Of a stretch of 48,362 nt of DNA, positions 43,004-48,362 are shown piece by piece. The position numbers and the translations under genes were made by a program. This DNA is from Pseudoselenomonas ruminantium (GTDB taxonomy: Bacteria > Bacillota > Negativicutes > Selenomonadales > Selenomonadaceae): NCBI GenBank assembly GCA_015058655.1, contig SVBX01000024.1, forward strand, positions 1 through 48,362, given 5' to 3'. Each line of letters starts with the position of its first letter. Within the stretch, counting starts at the first letter, position 1. Below the pieces are notes generated by a model. That model was not told where the DNA came from, ran no database searches, and saw only the letters and a list, made by a program, of their open reading frames with translations.

Positions 43004-43090
43004 GTGTCGTTCAATGATTTTTTGCTTTCGGTAGTGGCGAGCTTGGTGGCATCTCTAATTGTCCACTTTGCGAGCAAATGGTTAGATTAG
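43004..43090 (+). CDS. Small hydrophobic peptide, candidate type I toxin (Fst/par-like layout)
   Basis: This is a 28-residue peptide starting at GTG (43004) with a perfect AAGGAGG SD 8 nt upstream. It reads MSFNDFLLSVVASLVASLIV followed by HFASKWLD: a short polar start, one membrane helix (residues about 6-21) and a charged end. The composition resembles small membrane toxins of type I systems in Firmicutes, such as those of Clostridioides difficile and the Fst family. The SD can pair with an upstream CCTTCTCTCC run, as in masked toxin mRNAs. The first 18 nt of the reading frame are repeated downstream in the antisense unit. Confidence 0.6.
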   Translation: MSFNDFLLSVVASLVASLIVHFASKWLD

Positions 43091-43111
43091 CAGCAATCTA
43101 GCCTCTAGCAC

Positions 43112-43155
43112 AAAAAGCCCCCTTGGGAGTTGCACCTCCCTTGGGGGTTCTTTTT
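43112..43155. terminator. Shared bidirectional terminator of toxin mRNA and antisense RNA
   Basis: CCCCC-TT-GGGAG (43118-43129) pairs with CTCCC-TT-GGGGG (43136-43147) across a small internal loop. TTCTTTTT follows on the plus strand and AAAAA precedes it, which gives a U-tract for the minus-strand transcript too. Confidence 0.85.
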
Positions 43156-43166
43156 GTTGTGAGTAA

Positions 43167-43188
43167 GTGTCGTTTACTCAATGATTTT
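43167..43188. repeat. Direct repeat of the toxin translation-start region
   Basis: GTGTCGTT (43167-43174) and CAATGATTTT (43179-43188) repeat 43004-43011 and 43012-43021; the only difference is a 4-nt insertion. Direct repeats flanking a shared terminator are the hallmark of the par locus layout. Confidence 0.75.
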
Positions 43189-43196
43189 GCAACTAA

Positions 43197-43205
43197 ATTA
43201 TATCA
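43197..43205 (-). promoter_or_regulatory. Extended -10 promoter of the antisense RNA
   Basis: TGATATAAT on the minus strand (hexamer 43202-43197) without an obvious -35, which is normal for extended -10 promoters. Confidence 0.55.
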
Positions 43206-43234
43206 CCTGTTGCCCCAAAACACAATAGTTTCAT

Positions 43235-44266
43235 TTACACCGCACTGGGCTTAGGATTACTGGGAGGCTCTTCCATGGAGGACTTCTGGGAAAGCTTGTT
43301 TTTCTTCTCAGTGATGAAAGCCTGCATGACGATGAAGACGCAGAGCAGCCCACCTACCACGATCTTCGTCCACCAGGCAGACAAAGTGCCCTGGAAGGAG
43401 ATGAAAGTGAGAATGACCCCCTGGATCAATACGCCGAAGAGGGCGCCGGGGATGAAGGCCACGCCGCCGGACAGCAGGGTGCCGCCGATGACGGAGGAGG
43501 CGATGGCATCCATTTCCATGCCCAGGCCGTGAAGGTTGTAGCCCGTCAGCATAATGAGAGCATAGGCCACGCCGCCCAGGGCGGAGCAGAAACCGCTGAT
43601 GGTATAGACAATGACCTTGGTGCGGAATACCGGCAGACCCATGAGAGCAGCAGAGCTCTCGCTGCCGCCGATGGCGAAGACCGTACGGCCAAACTTGGTG
43701 AAGCCAAGCACCACGGCTGCAATGGCCAGCACGATCATAGCCAGCACTGCGCCTACGGAAACAAAACCGATGCCCAGGTCAATGCGGTAGCTGGCAATAG
43801 CCACGAAAGTCTCATTGGTAATCTGGATGGTATCACGGGAAATCACAGCCGTCATGCCGCGGCAGAAGAACATGCCTGCCAGGGTGATGATGAAGGGCTG
43901 CAAGTCAAATTTCGTGATGATATAGCCCTGAAGTGCGCCAAAGACCAGGCCCATCAGGAGCACGATGAGCACAGCCAGTCCCACAGAGACGCCGGTATTG
44001 GCCAGCAGCCAGGCCAGCACCATGCAGGAGAGGGCCAGCACCGCACCTACGGAAAGGTCAATGCCCACGATGATCAAGGTGAAGGTGATGCCCACCGTCA
44101 CGATAATGAGGGCCGCGTTGTCAATAAAGAGGTTTAGGAAAACCTGGGGCCTTGAGAACCCCTTGTAAGCCATGATGCCTGCCCCGTAGAGAATGGCAAA
44201 AAGCGCCACGGTCACGAAGAAGGAAAAATACGGAGAGGCAATGAGATCATTCAGTCTGCGTTTCAT
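43235..44266 (-). CDS. yjfF: Galactofuranose-type ABC transporter permease YjfF
   Basis: This is a 343-residue BPD/RbsC-type permease (about eight to ten membrane segments). The family motifs IVGIDLSVGAVLALSCMV and GMEMDAIASSVIGGTLLSGG are visible. It overlaps ytfT by 4 nt. The two permeases form the heterodimeric channel of the importer. Substrate assignment follows the binding protein. Confidence 0.9.
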   Translation of the reverse strand: MKRRLNDLIASPYFSFFVTVALFAILYGAGIMAYKGFSRPQVFLNLFIDNAALIIVTVGITFTLIIVGIDLSVGAVLALSCMVLAWLLANTGVSVGLAVLIVLLMGLVFGALQGYIITKFDLQPFIITLAGMFFCRGMTAVISRDTIQITNETFVAIASYRIDLGIGFVSVGAVLAMIVLAIAAVVLGFTKFGRTVFAIGGSESSAALMGLPVFRTKVIVYTISGFCSALGGVAYALIMLTGYNLHGLGMEMDAIASSVIGGTLLSGGVAFIPGALFGVLIQGVILTFISFQGTLSAWWTKIVVGGLLCVFIVMQAFITEKKNKLSQKSSMEEPPSNPKPSAV

Positions 44267-45348
44267 GCTTCATTCACCATCCTTTCAGCCAGCCTGTGAG
44301 GGTCCTGGGTTGCCGCCTTGCCTTTCTGGTTGCGCTTTTCCTTCCAGGCAGCGAACATTTCCTGAGCCTTCTTGGACTGGATGAGGCAGATGATGATGAC
44401 GGCTGCAGCCTTTACCACCGGCAGCTGGTCAGAGGAAACCCCCAGAGCATACATGGTAGTGGTCAGGGTCTGGATGGTGATGGCGCCTATCACGGAGCCG
44501 CCGATGTAGAACTTGCCGCCGGAAAGCAGCGTACCGCCCAAAGCCACGGCCAAGATGGCATCCATTTCCATATTGAGGCCGGCATTGTTGGCATCAGCTG
44601 CCCTGATAAGGGAGCTTTCAATGAGGCCAGAGACACCGGCGCAGAGGCCTGAGAAAGCGTACACCAGGAAGATGACCATGGTGACATTGATGCCTGCATA
44701 GCGGGCCGCGGTGGGGTTGATGCCCACGGACTGGATAAAGAGGCCGATGCTGGTCTTCTTCATGAGGAAGGCCACCAGCAAGACCATAGCCAGCGCGATG
44801 AAGATATTTGTCGGCAGGATATTGCCGGGAATGACGCCGGAGATGTACTCAAAGGGCTTGTAGTACACGGTGATGATCTGCCCGCCGGTCATGAGCTGGG
44901 CCACGCCGCGGCCTGCAGTCATGAGGATCAGGGTTGCCACCATGGCCTGGATCTTGAACTTGGCCACCAGGAGGCCGTTCCAGATGCCGCAGAGGACACC
45001 CACGCCGATGGCAGCCAGGATGGCCAGGAACATGGGGGTCTCTGCCACGCCGTCCCCGCGCCCCCCAATGAGGCTGCAGACCACGGCGGCGGAGATGGCC
45101 ACCACGGCGCCCACGGAAATATCAATGCCGGCAGTGGCAATGACGAAGGTCATGCCCAGAGCCAGAATCACCAATGAGCAGCTGCGGTTCAAAATGTCAA
45201 TCAGACGCCCGTACAGCCTGCCGTCCTCGGTAAGCTGTATGGTCAAAAATCCGTCTACAAACAGGGCATTGAAGGTCAGCAGCACCAAAAGCGCCACCAC
45301 CGGCAAAAACAGCGAGCTGTCGCTGAAAGCCTTCAGTTTCTCCTTCAT
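44263..45348 (-). CDS. ytfT: Galactofuranose-type ABC transporter permease YtfT
   Basis: This is a 361-residue inner-membrane permease with TAGIDISVGAVVAISAAVVC, AGINVTMVIFLVYAFSGLCAG and NMEMDAILAVALGGTLLSGG, all typical of sugar permeases of the RbsC/YtfT group. The stop of ytfR overlaps its ATG by 4 nt. Confidence 0.9.
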   Translation of the reverse strand: MKEKLKAFSDSSLFLPVVALLVLLTFNALFVDGFLTIQLTEDGRLYGRLIDILNRSCSLVILALGMTFVIATAGIDISVGAVVAISAAVVCSLIGGRGDGVAETPMFLAILAAIGVGVLCGIWNGLLVAKFKIQAMVATLILMTAGRGVAQLMTGGQIITVYYKPFEYISGVIPGNILPTNIFIALAMVLLVAFLMKKTSIGLFIQSVGINPTAARYAGINVTMVIFLVYAFSGLCAGVSGLIESSLIRAADANNAGLNMEMDAILAVALGGTLLSGGKFYIGGSVIGAITIQTLTTTMYALGVSSDQLPVVKAAAVIIICLIQSKKAQEMFAAWKEKRNQKGKAATQDPHRLAERMVNEA

Positions 45349-46859
45349 GCCGACTCACCTCCTGCAATGGCACGCATGACATTATCGGAACTTACCTCAG
45401 CCCCTGTGAGCTCCGCCACCTTGCGGCGGTCCTTCATGACGATGAGCTTGGTGCAGGTGCGCACCATTTCGTCCATCTCCCCGGAGATGAACACCACTGC
45501 CATGCCCCGCTCCTTGGCCAGCTTGATAGCCAGCTTCTCGATTTCCGTCTTGGTGCCCACATCGATACCGCGAGTAGGCTCATCCAGGATGAGGAGCTCC
45601 GGCTGGGTTGCCAGCCAGCGGGCGATGATCACCTTCTGCTGATTGCCGCCTGACAGGTTCTTGATGAGCTGTTCCCTATCGGACACTTTTATCTTCAGCA
45701 AATCAATGTACTTATCTGCAATCTTGCACTGTTCTTTATAGGGGATATGCTTCATCATGCCGTCTTTCGCCTGCATGGCCAGAATAATGTTCTCGCGCAC
45801 AGAAAGATCCCCAATAATACCGGAGGTCTTGCGATCCTCCGGACAGAAGGCGATGCGCTCCCGCATAGCCCCCATGGGACTGCCGAATTTCACGGGCTTG
45901 CCCTTCACCTTCAGCTGGCCCTTGGTCAGTCCCTCCACTCCAAAGAGGAGTTCTGCTGTCTCTGTGCGGCCGGAGCCCAAAAGCCCTGCAAAGCCTACCA
46001 CTTCGCCCTTGTGGATCTGCAAATCCACATCGGCCAGCTTGCCTACCTGGCTCACATGCTCAGCCTCGATGAACATTTCTTCCTGGGGTTTGCTCTTGTC
46101 GTTGGCATCGTCCATATGCGCCACCTCGGAAAGGTCCTTACCCACCATCTTGGCAATGAGTTCCAGCCTGGGAAGCTTTGCCACCTCGTAGGCTCCCACC
46201 AGTTCGCCGTTGCGGAGCACTGTGATGTGGTCGCACAGGTCGTAGATCTGCTCCAGGAAGTGGGAGATGAAGATAATGCCCATGCCCCGCTTCTGCAACT
46301 GGCGGATAATCCTGAAAAGGCGTTCCGTTTCCTTTTCATCCAGAGAAGAAGTCGGCTCGTCGAGGATGAGTATCTTGGCCTCGATATCCACTGCCCTGGC
46401 AATGGCTATCATCTGCTGCACCGCCACTGAGTAGTGGTCCAGGGTCTTGGTGACATCGATGTTGACCCCCAGTCCACCCAAGAGTTCCTCCGAACGCTTG
46501 TTGATGGTCTTCCAGTCAATGAAGCCGTATTTCCGCGGCTCCCTGCCGATGTAGATATTCTCTGCCACCGTCAGATTCTTGCACAGGTTGACCTCCTGAT
46601 ACACGGTGGAAATGCCGCACTCCTGGGCTTCTTTCGGCGTGCGGGGGGAAATCCGCTTCCCCTGCAGGGTGATGGTGCCACCATCACGCTGATACACACC
46701 AGTCAATACCTTGACCAGAGTAGATTTCCCTGCTCCATTTTCCCCCATCAGGGAGTGAATCTCACCTGCATGCAGGGTAAAGTCCACATTAGAGAGAGCC
46801 CTGACACCCGGGAAGAACTTGTCAATGTTCCTCATTTCCAGTAAGGCTTGTTCTGCCAT
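45345..46859 (-). CDS. ytfR: Galactofuranose-type ABC transporter ATP-binding protein YtfR
   Basis: This is a two-domain sugar ABC ATPase of 504 residues. Domain 1 has Walker A GENGAGKST, YQEVNLCKNLTVAENIYIG and Walker B ILILDEPTSSLDE. Domain 2 has the degenerate P-loop GLLGSGRTE, the signature NLSGGNQQKVIIARW and LILDEPTRGIDVG. The start is ATG 46859 with GGGTGGG upstream; a GTG at 46868 is less likely. It is separated from ytfQ by a hairpin. Confidence 0.93.
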   Translation of the reverse strand: MAEQALLEMRNIDKFFPGVRALSNVDFTLHAGEIHSLMGENGAGKSTLVKVLTGVYQRDGGTITLQGKRISPRTPKEAQECGISTVYQEVNLCKNLTVAENIYIGREPRKYGFIDWKTINKRSEELLGGLGVNIDVTKTLDHYSVAVQQMIAIARAVDIEAKILILDEPTSSLDEKETERLFRIIRQLQKRGMGIIFISHFLEQIYDLCDHITVLRNGELVGAYEVAKLPRLELIAKMVGKDLSEVAHMDDANDKSKPQEEMFIEAEHVSQVGKLADVDLQIHKGEVVGFAGLLGSGRTETAELLFGVEGLTKGQLKVKGKPVKFGSPMGAMRERIAFCPEDRKTSGIIGDLSVRENIILAMQAKDGMMKHIPYKEQCKIADKYIDLLKIKVSDREQLIKNLSGGNQQKVIIARWLATQPELLILDEPTRGIDVGTKTEIEKLAIKLAKERGMAVVFISGEMDEMVRTCTKLIVMKDRRKVAELTGAEVSSDNVMRAIAGGESA

Positions 46860-46944
46860 AAATCCCACCCCATCGATTCAGCTATGATTCCTCAAAACAA
46901 CATACAATATGAAAAAATTTCCGCAACCTGCCCATTTCAAGGCA

Positions 46945-47003
46945 TAGAAAGGGCCGCACCTGCCTCTGGAGGCTATTTGCACTCCCCGGCGGGCGCGGCC
47001 TTT
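46945..47003 (-). terminator. Attenuator hairpin between ytfQ and ytfR
   Basis: On the minus strand AAAGGCCGCGCCCGCC and GGCAGGTGCGGCCCTTT form a long stem followed by CTATGCC. Partial termination here would give more binding protein than transporter, a common arrangement. The same stem may protect the 3' end of ytfQ mRNA. Confidence 0.65.
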
Positions 47004-47039
47004 CCTGCTTGCTGTGTCTAGGTTTCGACTGGTTTTATC

Positions 47040-48062
47040 TTAGTACTTGCGCTCCGGCAGAGTCTTCGCAGCCACATCAGCGGGGAAGATGCCCTCGTCA
47101 ACATAGACGAGCTTTTCTACCTTTTCGCCCTTCAGAATCTTCTTGGCAGTTTCCATCAGGAGCTGGCCCTGGAGGGGGTTGCACTCCACGGTGCAGTTTG
47201 CCTTGCCATCGATCATGGCCTGGAAGATGCCCTTCACGCCATCGATGGAGATGATGGTGATGTCCTTGCCGGGCTGGAGGCCTGCAGCCTCGATAGCCTG
47301 GATAGCGCCGAGAGCCATATCATCGTTATGAGCGAAGAGAACATCGATCTTATCGCGGTCGGACTTCAGGAAGGACTCCATGACCTCCTGGCCCTTCTGA
47401 CGGGTGAACTCACCAGTCTGGGAAGCGAGGATGTTGAACTTCTTGCCATCAGCGGACTCAGCCATGGCATTCTTGAAACCTTCCTGACGGCGGATAGCCA
47501 CGGAGGAACCAACAGTGCCCTCAAGGATAACTACCTGGAACTGGTCGCCACCTGCACGGGGAGTCTTGTTTTCCTTCTTCATGTACTCATCCAGCCATTT
47601 GAAGACATTCTGGCCTTCCTTTACGGAGTCGGTACCGATCTTTGCTACATAGAGGCTGTCGTCAGCCAGCTTCACATCGCGGTCAACTACGATAACGGGA
47701 ATCTTGGCATCCTTTGCTTCCTTCAGCACCGTGTCCCAACCGGTCTCAACGATAGGCACGAAAGCGATGATGTCAACGCCCTGGGCGATGAAGGAGCGGA
47801 TAGCCTTGATCTGGTTCTCCTGCTTCTGCTGCGCATCGGAGAACTGGAGCTCGATGCCAGCGTCCTTGGCGGCCTGCTTGACGGATTCGGTGTTGGCGGT
47901 TCTCCACTCGGATTCCGCTCCAATCTGGGAGAAGCCCATGGTTATCTTCTTTTCACCGCCGGCGCTGCTGCCAGAACCGGAGGATTTCGCATCGCCGCCG
48001 CCACAGCCTGCGGCAACTACCATCATCATGATGGCCATTAATAGTGCAAGAATCTTTTTCAT
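47040..48062 (-). CDS. ytfQ: Galactofuranose-binding lipoprotein YtfQ
   Basis: This is a 340-residue substrate-binding protein of the periplasmic-binding-protein-like I fold. Lipobox VAAGC puts the lipidated Cys at residue 20, then a Gly/Ser linker. It closely follows E. coli YtfQ: MGFSQIGAESEWRTANTESV, DAQQKQENQIKAIRSFIAQG, LEGTVGSSVAIRRQEGF and AHNDDMALGAIQAIEAAGL. YtfQ binds galactofuranose and related sugars. Lipidation instead of a free periplasmic form is usual in Firmicutes. GGAGACG precedes the ATG. It is the first gene of the operon. Confidence 0.93.
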   Translation of the reverse strand: MKKILALLMAIMMMVVAAGCGGGDAKSSGSGSSAGGEKKITMGFSQIGAESEWRTANTESVKQAAKDAGIELQFSDAQQKQENQIKAIRSFIAQGVDIIAFVPIVETGWDTVLKEAKDAKIPVIVVDRDVKLADDSLYVAKIGTDSVKEGQNVFKWLDEYMKKENKTPRAGGDQFQVVILEGTVGSSVAIRRQEGFKNAMAESADGKKFNILASQTGEFTRQKGQEVMESFLKSDRDKIDVLFAHNDDMALGAIQAIEAAGLQPGKDITIISIDGVKGIFQAMIDGKANCTVECNPLQGQLLMETAKKILKGEKVEKLVYVDEGIFPADVAAKTLPERKY

Positions 48063-48160
48063 TTCTTCGTCTCCTTTGGGATCACCAAAACCTAGACTGA
48101 AAACAAAACCTTAAATTTTCCCTTTCCTCGCTCTCCTCATCCCTCCTCAGATTTGCCTCA

Positions 48161-48178
48161 TCGAGCTAGTTTGCTCGA
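48161..48178 (-). promoter_or_regulatory. Palindromic operator in the ytfQ leader
   Basis: TCGAGC-N6-GCTCGA is a perfect inverted repeat about 15-32 nt after the predicted start of transcription. A related site TTCGAGCA lies at 48261-48268, upstream of the -35. The pair would suit a looping LacI/GalR-type repressor; no regulator gene is visible in the window. Confidence 0.5.
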
Positions 48179-48199
48179 ACACAATTTCAATCTACTTAT

Positions 48200-48228
48200 A
48201 AGATACACACTTATCAGACATTTGTCAA
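48200..48228 (-). promoter_or_regulatory. ytfQ operon promoter
   Basis: A consensus TTGACA (48228-48223) and TATCTT (48205-48200) on the minus strand, spaced by 17 nt. The leader between it and ytfQ (48063-48199) has no gene. Confidence 0.7.
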
Positions 48229-48288
48229 GTTCTTTCTTGAAATTTATTTATACAAATCGGTTCGAGCACACTGTTTCTCATTTTCGCA

Positions 48289-48362
48289 ATCGAGTAGGAG
48301 ACTGACCATTATTTGACCAGCCGACCTCTCACACCACCGTGCGTACCGTTCGGTACACGGCG
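48289..48362 (-). mobile_element. 3' end of a group II intron (domains V and VI), cut by the window edge
   Basis: The minus strand reads CGCCGTGTACCGAACGGTAC then GCACGGTGGTGTGAGAGGTC, which is the domain V hairpin with its 2-nt bulge, followed by a domain VI stem (GGCTGGTCA paired with TGGTCAGTC) and the ending CTCCTACTCGAT. This ending is typical of bacterial group II introns, so the 3' splice junction should be at 48289. The reverse transcriptase/maturase and the 5' end lie outside the window. Confidence 0.8.

Larger units (their letters stand above)
43106..43190 (-). ncRNA. Candidate antisense RNA antitoxin, convergent with the toxin mRNA
   Basis: An extended -10, TGATATAAT (hexamer 43202-43197 on the minus strand), would start a transcript near 43190 that ends at the shared terminator, about 80 nt long. 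Its 5' part is the complement of GTGTCGTT-TACT-CAATGATTTT (43167-43188), a near copy of the toxin start region at 43004-43021. It folds into GAGTAA-ACGACAC-TTACTC, whose 7-nt loop is exactly complementary to GTGTCGT at the toxin start codon. Confidence 0.6.

Overview
The window looks like a chromosome segment of a diderm Firmicute (class Negativicutes), most likely a Selenomonas-like member of the Selenomonadaceae. The protein sequences are Firmicute-like, yet the window carries a nearly complete lipid A, Kdo and LPS-export gene set together with BamA, TamB, TolC and Mla genes. This dense outer-membrane (OM) supercluster is characteristic of Negativicutes. Species assignment is inference.

Region 1 (1-34.7 kb) has every gene on the minus strand, so it is read from right to left. 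It starts with a phospholipid-trafficking operon, mlaE-mlaF-mlaD, in which MlaD is fused to a C-terminal beta-barrel. Next come tolC, tamB, a sigma-70-family factor, a single-pass membrane protein that could be its anti-sigma factor, bamA, an unrecognised putative OM barrel protein, three OmpH/Skp-like proteins with different membrane anchors, lpxD, an LpxL-family acyltransferase, lpxC, fabZ, lpxA and lpxI. A terminator and a new promoter separate these from lpxB, msbA, a fused waaA-lpxK, kdsB, kdsA, kdsD, kdsC, a second LpxL-family acyltransferase, lptC, lptA, lptB and an LptF/G permease. Together they make Kdo-lipid A, flip it and carry it to the OM, and also supply OM-protein insertion and lipid transport.

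Region 2 (34.7-42.8 kb) holds rnhA, serS, an orphan cobalamin-riboswitch transcription unit with its own promoter and terminator but no credible ORF, a secreted tannase-like esterase behind a structured leader, two small unrecognised genes, a probable 6S RNA and a secreted CocE/S15-type hydrolase.

Region 3 (42.8-48.4 kb) holds a compact locus that looks like a type I toxin-antitoxin module of the par/Fst layout: a 28-residue hydrophobic peptide, a convergent antisense RNA, a shared bidirectional terminator and direct repeats over the toxin start codon. It is followed by a ytfQ-ytfR-ytfT-yjfF galactofuranose-type ABC importer with a palindromic operator. At the right edge is the 3' end (domains V-VI) of a group II intron.

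The best candidates for undescribed biology are the par-like module (42.95-43.2 kb), the orphan B12-riboswitch RNA (36.88-37.36 kb), the sigma/anti-sigma candidate pair inside the OM cluster, the three Skp-like paralogues, and a palindrome shared by three promoters. All structures and pairings were read by eye; no folding or database search was run.
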